Shown piece by piece: positions 1 through 11,830 of a stretch of 64,000 nt of DNA. The stretch's first letter is position 1; each line of letters begins with the position of its first letter. The notes below the pieces were generated by a model. That model saw only the letters and a program-made list of their open reading frames with translations. It did no database searches and was not told the DNA's origin. This DNA comes from Nymphaea colorata (taxonomy: Eukaryota; Streptophyta; Magnoliopsida; Nymphaeales; Nymphaeaceae). Position numbers and translations under genes: made by a program. Where the stretch lies: positions 10,891,672 to 10,955,671 of the forward strand of contig NC_045144.1 of the NCBI RefSeq assembly GCF_008831285.2. The letters run 5' to 3'.

Positions 1-112
1 CTACCTCTAGAGGAAGGAGGAGTTGGAATAAGAAGACTTGAGAATGTGAACAGAGCAATGCTGGGGACCCTTGGGCCAACATGTTTAAGGAGAAATATTT
101 GAGCTCTCACAG
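1..112 (+). mobile_element. LINE reverse-transcriptase fragment, left of the gypsy insertion
   Basis: The first 60 bases read LPLEEGGVGIRRLENVNRAM, the plant LINE pattern 'P..EGGLGIR.L...N.A' near the end of the RT domain. From about base 80 a second frame reads MFKEKYL and runs into the insertion point; the same frame continues on the far side at 10,542 with SLWTLKRSP. The two pieces are therefore one LINE split by the gypsy element. A frame change between bases 60 and 80 shows it was already decaying. The 5' part lies outside the window. Confidence 0.75.
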
Positions 113-457
113 TGTTACATTACTTATTTTGGGTAGGTCGGGTTGGAGCGGGTCCAGACCCGGACCTGAGCTCCACTCGTGAAGGAGCTCGACGTTGACC
201 CCTCCTTTCCCTCGTCTAGCTCTTCGTTCCTTCCTCTATTGCATCACAAAGATGAAATAGGAGGCGGGAGGAACAACCGACGATAGAGGGTGTTGGAGCG
301 ACGACGCTTGGGCCAGCGGAGGAAGGGCGACAACTACGGCGGTGTTCTAGCAAGCCCTCTCAGCCTCTCTCTGCTTCTTCCTTCTTCTTTCTTCTCCTTC
401 TTCCTCCTGCGCAACCCTCTCCCTTCTCCGTCAGTGCCCTCCTTTCACCCGCACACG

Positions 458-494
<37 letters not shown>

Positions 495-3280
495 CCCCAG
501 ACTCTTCTGTCTCCTCCTCTTCATCTCCCCATCTCCCCTGCTCGATTTTCCCCTCTCTGTCCATCTCTCCCCTCTATCCGAACCCATTCTACTCGTCTCC
601 CCTCTCTGTTTGCACTCTCTTCTGCCCACACTCTTACCGGTCGAACTCTCACCTTACCGCCAACTCTCTCCCTCACTGTCTCTCCTGCACTACCCTCTCT
701 CCACCACTAGACCCATTCTCACCATCTTTCTCTCTCCCTCAACCGAGCGCTTTCCTTCTCTATTTGGGTCTCCTCTCACTTTCAGCGTATGTCGCCTTCA
801 GCCTTCCTCACAGCCGACTACCTCCTTCTAACGACAGACCCCTCTCTTGAAATCCATTTTCGTTGATTTTTGACTCTTTTGTGGCCTTTAGGTTGGATTG
901 TAGCTTGTAGACACGTCATTCCCCTCCTACCAGTGAGTTCAACGTTTGAGAGGTGACAACAACAGTTAATCATAGCCATTTGGGGATCAATCAAACATTT
1001 GAGGTGGCGGCCAGGACACTACGACAGTTTGGACTCTAAAATTGGGGTGAGTGAGGCCTAATCGAGCCGAAATTATTTAATTTTTTATGTTAGCATACAT
1101 ATAATTAATGATTGATCATGCTAGACTTAAGATTTGATGATTTAGAATGCATGCTAGCGATGTTGCTATTTTAGAGAAAGTTTAGGATTATTTTAAGACA
1201 AATGAGAATCTACGTGTATAATTATCTTTTTAGTATGATAAGTTGATTTTTGAAGCGATTAGGAAACATGGTAGAGATTTGATGTGGTTGAGAAGATTTA
1301 GAACCGTTTCAGTAAACATGTGGCACATGCGATTGTCGATGGGCGTACTGCATTGTTGGTTGGAAAAGAGCTTGTGAGTTGGGTGTAATTATTGGGAAGA
1401 CGCCTCAACTAAGGAAAACAAGTGAGAAACGTGCATGTGATAAGTCGAATTCAAGTTTTGAGTTCTAATCGTTTGATGGCAACCTCAAAGAGTTGGGAAG
1501 AGACCTTTTTGAGTGCTTTGTGGGTTGATACTACTCGTCGACACCCTCTTGAGGTGATGCCAAGCCTCAATGATTATGTTTCATATTTGTATATATTGTA
1601 AAGCGAAGCGAGTAGAGAACTTATCGCTTGATTGTGTTTGCAGGTGCGCCGGCCACGTCTAGTAGACCTTGAGCGACCAGATTTGAAGCATCAGGCATTT
1701 TGGATATTTTTGGCAACGTGCAACAGGTATGGAGGCATTCCAGGCAAGTCCCTACCTGGGGCCAACTTTAGAATGTGTGATTTCAGAAATATTGGATGTT
1801 GTGATTGTGATGTGATTGAATGATTGTGAGGCAATTGAATGAATGTGCACATGAGAATTGAATGCTTATGTGATATGTTTTTATTTGAAAATTACTACGC
1901 AATTGCATGTGCATGCCAGAATTGATAACTGCTTAGGACAGATGAGGTAGGGTATCGAGTTGAGTATCTCCTCGACCCCAATTGTGCATTAGAAAGCATC
2001 CTAAAATGATAATATCATAGGACAGCTATGAGCCAATCACGGATTGAGATTACTCATCATGGTTTGGCTAAGTTTTGAAAGAAATGATTGATGTGAATGT
2101 TGCAATGTTTCATATACATTGCCATGGACATAACACAAATGAATGAAATTGAAGGGTAGTTGTACTCGTGCTGTTATGAAGGCTAGCTAAGAATGTTAAT
2201 GATATGTATAGCCCTCGTGTGGAGACAATGGGAGGTGTGGATGCACTCGTGAAGTGAACCAACCTCATGAGCTAGCCAGTCTTTTATGAATGTGCAATCA
2301 TAATGATAAGAAAGAAAGAATAAGAAATGAGAGGTCACTGGGTTCTGGCAATGTGTTTGGGAGTTGTCTCGCCTTTGCCACTGGTCTCGCCTGTTCGGAG
2401 CGTGGGAAGTGCAAGGCCCCAAGGTATTGTTGTGCGAAGTGCTTGGAAAGTTGGGCTCCCGCCTTCCCAAACTGGGTGTTCTAGGGAAGACTGAGTATTT
2501 CTCCTTGAAATTCACACATTCATGGATGAGTGCTCTTCCGCTGCAGCGTGAATGGATTCATATCGTTTCGAGCCACCAAGGGGGTTGTCTTCCGGCTGTA
2601 GGTCGCCCGTGGTGTGCACGTGTCTGTGTTTGCACCCACAAGAATTGTAAATTTACTAAAGCTAATATAAATAAAAGGAATGTGAATGAAGTGTATGTGA
2701 ATGAAGTAAATGTGATTGTTAAATGTGTTTTGTATGGCGATTGAGAGGCCTTTACATGTCGTGGTATATGTGAGGGGCTTTTATGATAAGTTTTGTGACT
2801 GTACACCCTATCACGACATGATAGTGATTTGCTTTTGTAATTGTTATACCCCATATTTGAGCCCTTACCTTAGAGGGTTAGGGATTTATCTGGTTTGTTG
2901 TCATACTTTGAAGGCCAAGTCTTTTATAGTTTTATTTTTTAGGTTTTGGCAGACTCGAGGCAGTAGGTTGATCAGATGGTTGAACTCACATCCTACTAGG
3001 GAGGTTTTAGGTCAATTGTAGTGTCGACGCGTATTTTTCTTATTGATGCCTAGTTTTTGTTAGGCATCAATGTCTTGGTTTGGGGGCATTTTTGTCATAT
3101 GTGTTATTGAAAATGTGGAGTAATTTTGTGTGAATGAAATTGATATATAATGGAAAGTTTGGCCATTGTTTTGAATTACATGGCTCATTTTCTTTTCAAT
3201 TGTTGTGTCGTCGCACCTCAATGTTTTATGTTTTTTTAAAAAAAAAGTTATTTGAGGGTCAAAATGATTGGGGTGTGACA
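113..3280 (+). repeat. 5' LTR of the gypsy element
   Basis: Begins TG and ends CA. It contains CT-rich stretches (including a (CT)n run at 463–492), TATA-like AT-rich DNA around 1,080–1,260 and no credible protein. It matches the 3' LTR at 8,094–10,536 over most of its length and keeps two blocks, roughly 1,150–1,320 and 2,664–3,183, that the 3' LTR has lost. Open frames inside it are low-complexity Ser/Pro/Leu-rich and are not genes. Confidence 0.9.
463..492. repeat. (CT)n microsatellite in the 5' LTR
   Basis: About 15 uninterrupted CT units. The 3' LTR has only short CT runs at the matching place (about 8,430), so the array expanded or contracted after insertion. Confidence 0.9.
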
Positions 3281-3282
3281 AC

Positions 3283-3298
3283 TTTTGTATTAGAGCTA
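3283..3298 (+). other. Primer-binding site of the gypsy element
   Basis: Just after the LTR end the sequence TTTGTATTAGAGCTA resembles TGGTATCAGAGC, the complement of the plant initiator-Met tRNA 3' end, with two or three transitions. Position and match support a tRNA-iMet-primed element. Confidence 0.65.
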
Positions 3299-3840
3299 TG
3301 GCAAACCCCACTATGAATGTGAGTTAAAGCATATCTGTGAAGCCATGTTGCCCAGGTGCGCGTTACTTGATTGAATTTTTATTCCAGCTTTGATTTTATA
3401 GTAATATATACGTACAGAATGTGATTGATGTTTTGAAATATTGTGTTGATGCACGTTTGTGATTTGGATCGAAAGATCGGTCATAGACATTGTTTGAGAA
3501 TGAGGGTTCTTGTTTGTACAGATGGAGTACGAACATAGGGGTAAGAAGCGAGCTAGGCTAGCTGCAGAGGCACAAAGACTATCAAGTTCGTCTCATTCTG
3601 ATGTGCATACCCCATTGGATGATAGTATGTCTAGGCAATAGTACGCTCAGACTAGTGTGGGTGCCTAGACCCCACCAAGGTAGACACCACCTGTGGATCA
3701 ATAAACTATACTGCTGACGACCTTGTAGACACTGGCCTCACTAGTACAGTCGATAGTCGGTAATCAGAGGAGCCATGCATCTCCTATAGGAGACATTACT
3801 GCACCACCTAAGGAGAAGACAACTTCGGTGTCATTCAAGC
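3299..3840. other. Leader between the gypsy LTR and gag
   Basis: Contains the untranslated leader and probably the degraded N-terminus of gag. Around 3,522–3,800 the plus strand gives short gag-like pieces (MEYEHRGKKR, then Ser/Pro-rich) broken by stops. No separate gene. Confidence 0.5.
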
Positions 3841-4268
3841 GATTTATGTCAATGCAGCCGCCTGTCTTCACTGGAGATGGCAGTCTAGACAAGGCAGATG
3901 AATGAATTGAAGAGGTAGAATGCACCTTTGAACTTCTGAAGTTCCTAGAAGGAGACAAAGTGAATTATGACTCTTATTTGTTGGAAGGTGATGCCAAAAG
4001 ATGGTGGCAATCGACCTGTGAGATCCAGTTTGCAGACCAACAATCGATCTCATGGAAGCGGTTCAAAGATTTCTTCTTCAGGACTTACTTTCCAATGCAT
4101 GCCAGAAACAAGAAGATGCAAGAGTTTCCTAAATTGCAGCAAAATCATTTGAACTGGGAAGAATATGTTACTAAGTATCGGCACTTGGAGGTGTATTTCC
4201 TGCACCTCTACACCACAGATGAGGCCAGAGCAAACAAGTTTGTGCATGGGTTGCATAATGAATTGTGA
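3841..4268 (+). pseudogene. Gypsy gag (capsid) pseudogene
   Basis: Reads as a Retrotrans_gag domain: QPPVFTGDGSLDKADE, then a stop where Trp is usual, then GDAKRWWQST, FKDFFFRTYFP and EYVTKYRHLEVYF. The order and spacing fit the 'P..F.G..D...A..W....E' start and the 'A..WW' core of plant Ty3/gypsy capsid. It ends at a stop at 4,266 and resumes weakly in other frames to about 4,500. Confidence 0.8.
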
Positions 4269-4524
4269 AGCAGGGTGATGTTAAGCAGATCTCGTGATTT
4301 GGACGAGGTGGTTACTATGGCAAGACGTATGGAAGAGGACTAGGCGAGGACACAGAAGGACCATCACAAGAAGACAAGCCAACGCACACATTGTGGACGT
4401 ATACAAGCCAAGCACCACCACTTTGCAGGCATGGCAAAGCCATATGAGAGACGTGATGACCGAGCATTCTGGTGAAGTAGGCCAAACCACAGTGACACCA
4501 CTCGGGGTGCGGTGACTACTCTGA

Positions 4525-4650
4525 CTCCACCGAGGTGCCCCACTTGCTCACGTGTGCACCATGGAAAGTCGTGCTATCGGGAAACTGGAGCGTGTTTACA
4601 CTATGGAAGGATAGAACACTTCATCAAAGATTGTCCTACGATGTAAGGTA
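4525..4650 (+). pseudogene. Gypsy zinc-knuckle (nucleocapsid) remnant
   Basis: The translation gives CPTCSRVHHGKSCYR followed by ACLHYGRIEHFIKDCP. The second motif fits CX2CX4HX4C except that the second Cys is Tyr (TGT to TAT), so zinc binding would be lost. It lies where the knuckle is expected, just before the protease. Confidence 0.7.
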
Positions 4651-4655
4651 AAGAG

Positions 4656-4973
4656 TTGAAGAAGCCCGATGCCAGTCCTTCTAGTGCACAAAAGATTACT
4701 GGACGTGTCTACTCAACTACTGTGAAGGAGCTACAAGCACACGATCTTATTGAAGGTACTTTCCTTGTTGGCTCTCATATTGCTAGATTATTGTTTGATG
4801 CAAGGGCAACTCATTCGTTTATATATAGTCAATTTGCCACTTCACTAGAAGTATCAGCTAGGATGATGTCATATGTTTTAAAAGTGGTTAAACCTATGCA
4901 TACACAAGATTCATGTAGCCAGTATCTACTTGATGTAGACGTGGAGATCCATCAACACCACTTACTTGCATAG
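4656..4973 (+). pseudogene. Gypsy aspartic protease remnant
   Basis: The segment IEGTFLVGSHIARLLFDARA followed by THSFI matches the retropepsin region 'G.....L.DSGATHSFI'. The catalytic Asp-Ser-Gly triad is altered to Asp-Ala-Arg, so the enzyme would be inactive. A stop at 4,971 ends the frame before the usual 'G.D.ILG..WL' motif, which is visible next as SGFDVILGIVWL at about 4,993–5,030. Confidence 0.75.
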
Positions 4974-5162
4974 TTGGTGATCATAAGTCTTAGTGGGTTT
5001 GATGTCATTTTGGGTATAGTTTGGCTATACATGCATGCCAACATAGATTGCAGGAAGAAGCAGAAACAATTGTCGACTAATGAGATGAAACCAGTGGAAT
5101 TCCAAACACGAAAAGCTAATTGAACCAATAAGATATTGGTGTCTGCACTAAAGGCTAAATGA

Positions 5163-6010
5163 TTGTTAGAAAATGGGAGTATTGCATTCTTGGTCAACGT
5201 GTTCACTAGTGAGACTGAGCCAGTGAAGTTAGAGGATGTTTCCATTGTAGATGAGTACCCTGATGTGTTCCCTGACGAGCTATCGAGTTTGCTTCCAACA
5301 CGAGAAGTTGAATTTAAGATAGAGTTGTTACCAAAAACAACTCCTACTTTTAAGGCACCATATCATATGACACTAGCAGAGTTAGAAGAATTGAAGAAGC
5401 AATTGCAGGAGCTCTTAGATAAGGGCTTCATTTGACCCAGTGTGTCACCTTGGGGAGCACCCGTATTGTTTGTTAAAAAGAAGGATGGAACGATACGCTT
5501 GTGCATAGATTACCGCATGTTGAATCAAGTCACCACCAAGAATAAGTATTTGCTTCCTAGAATTGAAGACTTGGTTAATCAGCTTAACAATCCAAAGGTA
5601 TTCTCCAAGATCGATCTGAGGACAGGTTATCATCAACTCTTGATACGGGAGGAAGATGTTGATAAGACTGCCTTTCGAACTAGATATGGGCACTATGAAT
5701 TCAGGGTCATGTCTTTTGGGTTGACCAATGCTCGCGTAGCGTTTGTGGACCTCATGAATCATACTTTTCAAGACTAATTGGATCGATTTGTTATTATGTT
5801 TGTTGATGATATTTTGGTGTACTCAGATAGGGAGACAGAGCATAGAAATCACTTAAGGAATGTGTTGGGTATTTTGCGCAAGCATAAGTTATATGTCAAG
5901 TACTCAAAATGCAAATTTTAGCTAGAGAAGGTAAACTTCCTTAGTCATGTGATCTCAAAGGATGAAGTTTCCGTTGATCCGGCTAAGGTGTCAACTGTAC
6001 AAGACTGGAG
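5163..6010 (+). pseudogene. Gypsy reverse transcriptase pseudogene
   Basis: Starts with the linker EDVSIVDEYPDVFPDEL and PYHMTLAELEELKKQL, then [46 protein letters not shown] and the active site FVDDILVYS at about 5,797–5,823. These are RT motifs 1–5 in order. Stops interrupt it at 5,435 (an Arg CGA to TGA), at 5,775 and at 5,920 (a conserved Trp position). The rest would form a complete RT, so decay is by point mutation rather than deletion. Confidence 0.9.
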
Positions 6011-6510
6011 GACGCCATGCAACGTAACTGAGTTATAAACTTTTTGGGATTGGTAGGATACTATCACAGGTTCATACAAGACTTTCCAAACTCTGAAGGA
6101 CAAGCTTACCACCGCCCCTATTTTGATGCGTCCATCGAGTCATTCTGGATTTGTGGTATACACCGATGCATCGAGAATCGGTTATGGTTGTGTATTGATG
6201 CAACATGGTCGTGTAGTGGCTTATGCATCTAGGCAACTGAAGACACATGATAAACATTATTCCACCCATGATTTAAAATTGGGAGCAATTATGTTCGTAT
6301 TGAAGATATGGAGACACTATCTCTATGAGGCAATATTTGAGTTGTTTATAGACCACAGGTCATTAAAGTACATATTCTCTCAAAAGGATCTCAATTTGAG
6401 ACAAAGAAGATGAATTGAATACTTAAAGGATTATGATTTCAAAATATCATATCATCCCGAAAAGGTAAATGTGGTGGTTGATGCTTTGAGCAGATATGCT
6501 AAGGCAACAA
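6011..6510 (+). pseudogene. Gypsy RNase H pseudogene
   Basis: [14 protein letters not shown] opens the region, followed by a frame change. Then [20 protein letters not shown] (first catalytic Asp), [20 protein letters not shown] (catalytic Glu replaced in the usual 'YPTHELEL') and [11 protein letters not shown] (third Asp), ending with EKVNVVVDALSR. This is the usual gypsy RNase H order. A stop at 6,411 splits it. Confidence 0.85.
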
Positions 6511-7850
6511 TGTGCAGTATGTTGACTCGTTCTTGGATATTGTTGCAAGATGTGATAGCATGGTAGCCTCACCTTTGAGACGAGAACAAAGCAACAATGA
6601 CCGCCTTGATATGACATCCTTTGTTAGAAGAGCTTATATTGAAGCAAAAAGAAGATCCTGATTTTGCTAAAAATACAAAAGAAAGTAAGAAGGCAGATTC
6701 TTCTTAGTATCGAGATGGAGATGGTTCATTGTGGTTTCGACAAAGATTGTGGATCCCTAGAGATGAAAGGGTGAAGTGTCAGTTGCTTGATGAAGCTTAC
6801 AAATCCAAATTTGCTATACACCTTGGTAGTACAAAGATGTTTTAGGATATGAAACGAAATTTTTGGTGGCCTGGAATGAAGCGTGAAATTATAGAATATG
6901 TAGCGAAGTGCTTAGTTTGCCAGTGGGTCAAAGCTGAACATCAACGGCCAAGAGGCTTGTTGCAATGGATAGATATTCTAGTGTCGAAATGGGAGGACAT
7001 TATGATGGATTTTGTGTTTGGTTTACCTCATACCAGAAGACAACATGATGTCATATGATTGATTGTTGATCGACTTACGAAGTCCGCTGACTTTCTGCCA
7101 ATCAGAATAAGCCAATCATTGGAAAGCCTCACAAAGTTATATATTGGCCAGATAGTGAGATTGCTTGGAATGCCAAGTCAATTATTGTGGATCGAGATCC
7201 ATGTTTTACCTATAGGTTTTGGGGGATTTTGCAAAAGGTATTGGATACCAAGCTAAGCTAAGTATAGTGTTCCACCCTCAAACTGATGGGCAATCTAAGA
7301 GGACAATTCAAACCTTAGAGGACATGTTGCGTGCTTGTGTTTTGGACTGGAAAGAAGGATGAGATAAACATGTGAAATTGGCAGAATTCACTTATAATAA
7401 TAGTTACCACTCTAGTATCGGGATGGTGCCTTCTGAGGCATTGTATAGGAGGCCATGCAGATCGCCTGCTTGTTGGATTGAATTGGGTGATGGCAAGATC
7501 GAAAATCCTTTGGCATTGCAACATTACACCGACCAAGTACAATTGATAAGGAAAAAGTTATTGACTCCTTAGAGTAGACAGAAAAGTTATCCCGACATTC
7601 GACGTAGAGAGTTGGCTTTTGTGATTGGTGATCATGCGTTCTTGAAGATTTTACCTACTAAGGCGTTTTTTGATTTGGTATTAAGGAAAAATTGAGCCTG
7701 GGGTTCATTGGACATTTTGAAATGTTAGAGAAGATCATAGATGTGACATACAGATTGACACTACTACCTAATTTGAGTCATATTCATAACATTTTTCCAT
7801 GTTTCCATGTTTTGAAAGTACGTATTGGATCCTGCACATGTGATTGACTT
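6511..7850 (+). pseudogene. Gypsy integrase pseudogene
   Basis: An H2C2 zinc finger (HLGSTKMF, stop, FWWPGMKREI, CLVCQWVKAEHQRP) is followed by the catalytic core: WEDIMMDFVFGLP (first Asp), VDRLTKSADFLPI, a frameshifted middle with FHPQTDGQS at about 7,272, and LAEFTYNNSYHSSIGMVPSE. The tract LTLLPNLSHIHNIFPCFHVL near 7,755 is the typical C-terminal 'LPP.LS.VH.VFHVS' segment. At least five stops or frameshifts are present. Confidence 0.87.
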
Positions 7851-7879
7851 TCAAAGTATTCAAGTGCAAAAAGATTTGA

Positions 7880-8046
7880 TAATGAAAGAAAAACCTATTA
7901 GAATAGTGGATCAAAGAGAGCAAGTGTTTCACACTAGAAGAATTCCTCTAGTAAGAGTGGAATGACAACACCATGGGTTGAAGGAGAGTACATGAGAACT
8001 CGAAGATGATATGCGAAAGAAGTATCCACACTTGTTTTTGCATTGA
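7880..8046 (+). pseudogene. Chromodomain at the integrase C-terminus
   Basis: EKPIRIVDQREQVFHTRRIP, then LVRVE, a stop at a conserved Trp, QHHGLKESTWELEDDMRKK and YPHLF. This matches the 'P..ILD....LR.K.I..VKV.W..H....TWE.E..M...YP.LF' pattern of chromovirus integrases, which are thought to steer integration toward marked chromatin. The stop at about 7,962 is explained by TGG becoming TGA. Confidence 0.8.
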
Positions 8047-8077
8047 GGTATGATCTAATTTCGAGGATGAAATTTTA

Positions 8078-8093
8078 TTTAAGGAGAGTATGA
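8078..8093 (+). other. Polypurine tract of the gypsy element
   Basis: AAGGAGAGTATGA lies directly before the 3' LTR start at 8,094, the expected place for the plus-strand primer. Confidence 0.65.
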
Positions 8094-10536
8094 TGTAACG
8101 TTACTTATTTTGGGTAGGTTGGGTCGGAGTGGGTCCAAACCTGAACCCGAACCCGAGCACCACTGGTGAAAGAGCCCGACGCCGACCCCTCTTTTCCCTC
8201 GTCTTCCTCTTCGTTCCTTCCTTTACTGCATCGCAAAGAAGAAATAGGAGGCAGGAGGAATAGCCGATGATGGAGGGTGTTGCAGTGGTGATGCTTGGGC
8301 TAGTGGAGAAAGGGCAAAGGAGGCGGCGGTGCTCCGGTAAGCCCTCTCGACCTCTCTCTGCTTCTTTCTTCTCTTTCTTCCTCCTGCACAACCCTCTCCC
8401 TTCTCCATCAGTGCCCTCCTTCTGCCCGCCCACGGTCTCTCTCTCTTCTATCTCCTCCTCTTCATCTCCCCTGCTTGATTTTCCCCTCTCTGTCTATCTC
8501 TCTCCTCTATCTGAACCCATTCTGCTAGTCTCCCCTCTCTGTTTGCACTCTCTTCTGCCCACACTCTCACCGGTCAAGCTCTCTCCTTACTGCCAACTCT
8601 CTCCCTCACTGTCTCTCCTGCGCTACCCTCTCTCCATCGCTAGACCCACTCTCACCGTCTTCCCTCTCCCTCAATTGAGTGCTCTCCCTCTCTATTTGGG
8701 TCTCCTCTCACTTGCAGTGTATGTCATCTTCAGCCTCCCTCATAGCTGACTGCCTTCTTCTAATGACAGACCCCTCTCTTGAACTCCCTTTTGTCGATTT
8801 TGACTCTTTTTTGGCCTTTGGGTTGGATTGCAACTTGGGGACACATCATTCCCCTCCTACCAGTGAGTTGATGGCTTGAGAGGTGACGACAACAGTTAAT
8901 CATAGCCATTTGGGGATCAATCGAACATTTGGGTGGTGGCGGCCAGGAACACTACAACAGTTTGGATTCTAAATTAGGGTGAGCGAGGCCTAATCGAGCC
9001 TAAATTATTTAATATTTTATGTTAGTGCATGTATAATTAATGATTGAGCATGCTAGACTTAAGACTTGATGATTTAGGATGCATGCAAGCGATTGTCGAT
9101 GGGCGTATTGCGTTGTTGGTTGGGGAAGAGCATGTGAGTTGGGTGTAACTTTTGGGAAGATGTCTCAACTAAGGAAAACAAGTGAGAAACGTGCATGTGA
9201 TAAGTCGAATCAAGTTTTGAGTTCTAATCGTTTGTTGGCAACCTCAAAGAGTTGGGAAGAGACCTTTTTGAGTGCTTTCTGAGTTGATACTACTCGTCGC
9301 CACCCTCTTGAGGTGATGCCAAGCCTCAATGATTATGTTTCATATTTGTATATATTGTAAAGCGAAGCGAGTAGAGAACTTATCGCCTGATTGTGTTTGC
9401 AGGTGCACCGGGCACGTCCAGCCTTGAGCGACCAGATTTGAAGCTTGAGTCATTTTGGATATTTTTGGTGACGCGCGACAGGTATCACGGCATTCCAGAC
9501 AAATCCCTGCCTGGGGCCAACTTTTGAATGTGTGTTTCCAAGATCGTTGGATCCTATGATTGTGATGTGATTAAATGATTGTGATGTAATTGAATGATTG
9601 TGATGTAATTGAATGAATGTGTACATGGAAATTAAATGCTTATATGATAAGTTTTGATTTGAAAATTACTACGCAATTGCATATGCATGCTAGAGTTGAT
9701 AACTGCTTAGAACAGATGAGGTGGGGTATCGAGTCGAGTATCTCCTCGACCCCAATTGTACATTAAAAAGCATCCTAGAATGATAACTGCATAGGATAGC
9801 TACGAACCAATCACAGATTGAGATTACTTTCTGTGGTTCGGTTAAGTTTTGAAAGATATGATTGATGTGATGAATGATGTGAATGTTGTAATGTTTCATA
9901 TGCATTGCCATGAGGATAATACAAATGAATGAAATTGAAGGATAGTTGTACCTGTGTTGTTATGACGGCTAGCTAAGAATGTTAATGATATGTGTAGCTC
10001 TCGTGTGGAGGCAATGGGAGGTGTGGGCGCACTCGTGAAGTGAACCAACATCATGAGCTAGCCAATCATTTTGTGAATGTGCAATCATAATGATAAGAAA
10101 GAATGAATAAGAGATGAGAGGTTGTGGCAATGTGTTTGAGAGTTGTCCCACCTTCGCCATTGGTCTCGTCTGTTCGGAGCGCAGGCAGTGCAAGGCCCCA
10201 GGGTATTGTTGTGTGATGTGTAGCATTGGGCTCCCGCCTTCTCAAACTGGGTGTCCTAGGGAAGGCTGAGTATCTCTCCTTGGAATTTACATATCCATGG
10301 ACGAGTGCTCTTCCGTTGCAGCGTGAATAGATCCAAATTGTTTCGGGCCACCACGGGGGTTGTCTCCCGGCTGTAGGTCGCCCGTGGTGTGCACGTGCCT
10401 GTGTTTGCACCCATAGGAATTGTAAATTTACTAAAGCTCATTCTCTTTTGAATTGTTGTGTCATCGCACCTCAATGTTTTATGTTTTTTTAAAAAAAAAA
10501 AAATTATTTGAAGGTCAAAATGGTTGGGGTATGACA
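8094..10536 (+). repeat. 3' LTR of the gypsy element
   Basis: Copy of the 5' LTR, starting TGTAACGTTACTT and ending GGGTATGACA. Two blocks present in the 5' LTR are missing here, at about 9,090 and about 10,439, each joined at a 3–5 base microhomology. It is followed by target duplication CACAG and LINE sequence. Confidence 0.9.
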
Positions 10537-10541
10537 CACAG

Positions 10542-11830
10542 TCTTTGGACCCTTAAGAGATCCCCTAATGAAAGCTGAGGCTGGTAAGGACTGCGATGAG
10601 GATGGAGCTAGATACAAAACAAAGTTGAGTGGAAAGTTAGGAATGGAGAACAGATCAGGTTTTGTTTTGTAGTGAGTTTAATATCAATATTCGAGAGCAA
10701 ACTTGTGTGAATCAGGAAAGTCTGTCCCTTGCCATTGCTACACATCTTGGAGTGTCCATTGCTAACATTAGGCTAAGGGTTACTAAGGATAGTTTAATTT
10801 GGATTGATGATGGTAACGCAAATTTCAAGGCGGGAGAGATTATTAAAAAGTGATGAATTCAGGGTGCTAAAGAGTGGTGGTGGAAGAAGATTTGGAATAG
10901 CTACACCCTGGCCAAGGGCTGCTGACACTCCTACATTGCTTGTGAAGGCAGACTACCCACAGTTGATAGAATTCAAAAGGCCGTGATTCAGCTAGCAAAC
11001 TATTGTTCCTTTTGCCATTGTGCTGAGGAGACTAATGTCCATGTCTTAATAAAATGTAAAATATCTAAGGAAGTTTGGAGGTATATTGCTGCAAAGTTTG
11101 ATAGAATGAAGTTTCCCCAAGGTGAAATTGTAGTTGAGTTCAAGAGATGGCTACAAGCTAGGATAGCAGGGAAGTGGAGGCATCAGTACTGGAGGATGGT
11201 CTTCTTAATTATTTTCTGGAATATGTAGTGCCTTAGAAATAGACGTTTCCATGACAGTCTTGAACCCCAGATTAGTAGGTTCAAAAGAGAAGTTTGAAGG
11301 AACTGCATGGATAGCTTCTCTTCTGTCAAATGGCCTCTTGAGAAAAAAATTAAATTGAAAATTTAGATGGAAACTAAGCTCTACAATGTAGACGCCATTG
11401 ACTCAGATAGAAATGGAATATGTTAATTTACATTTTTAGAGCTCATACCAGGCATGGATTGAAAACAGCTGGACTAAGCTATGTGGATAATGGACAAATG
11501 GGTTGTGTGGTGATTATCAAGAATCGTGGAAGGATTCACGAAGGAGAAACTGAAGTATTGGGGCGCATTCTCACATTCCATAAGGAATATGGTGGTAACT
11601 ATGTAATCGATTCCCTTACTAAAGATTGGGTGAGGAAAACTAGACAGAGACTAGAAGGAAGAAAGCCAAATGTAGGCTGGACTGGGTGTCTTGACCAAAT
11701 TTAGATGAGAATTTTTGTGGAGCAGGGTGTTGCTACAGTTGACATAGGACATCTGATCATGGATCATGCCAATGATCCTCATGACTATTTTGCTGACTTG
11801 AATATGTATAGGCATAGCTTGTAGGCTATG
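10542..11830 (+). mobile_element. LINE 3' portion: zf-RVT and RNase H-like remnants
   Basis: Continues the LINE of bases 1–112. Recognisable blocks: SLWTLKRSP at the junction; GRLPTVDRIQKAV at about 10,950–10,988; then NYCSFCHCAEETNVHVLIKC (11,001–11,060) and VWRYIAAKF, the zinc-binding RT-associated region typical of plant LINEs. Around 11,480–11,580 GQMGCVVIIKNRGRIHEG looks like an RNase H start, and HANDPHDYFADLNMY near 11,768 resembles the 'REAN..AD.LA' end. Frames change several times, so it is dead. The 3' tail is probably between 11,830 and 11,940. Confidence 0.75.

Larger units (their letters stand above)
113..10536 (+). mobile_element. Complete Ty3/gypsy chromovirus-type LTR retrotransposon (decayed)
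   Basis: A 10.4-kb element with two related LTRs (starts TGTTACATTACTT and TGTAACGTTACTT, ends TGACA) and a perfect 5-bp target duplication CACAG at 108–112 and 10,537–10,541. Internal order is gag, zinc knuckle, aspartic protease, RT, RNase H, integrase and chromodomain, which is the Ty3/gypsy order; the C-terminal chromodomain suggests a Tekay/Del-like chromovirus. Every domain carries stops, so it is not autonomous. It sits in sense orientation inside a LINE. The two LTRs differ in length (about 3,168 and 2,443 bp) because of internal deletions. Confidence 0.93.

Noticed and set aside
290-850. Open frame of 186 codons on the plus strand
   Set aside because: Ser/Leu/Pro low-complexity translation of CT-rich LTR DNA; the matching stretch in the 3' LTR has another length and frame.
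8267-8749. Open frame of 160 codons
   Set aside because: Same LTR region as 290–850, in the 3' LTR; not conserved as protein between the two LTRs.
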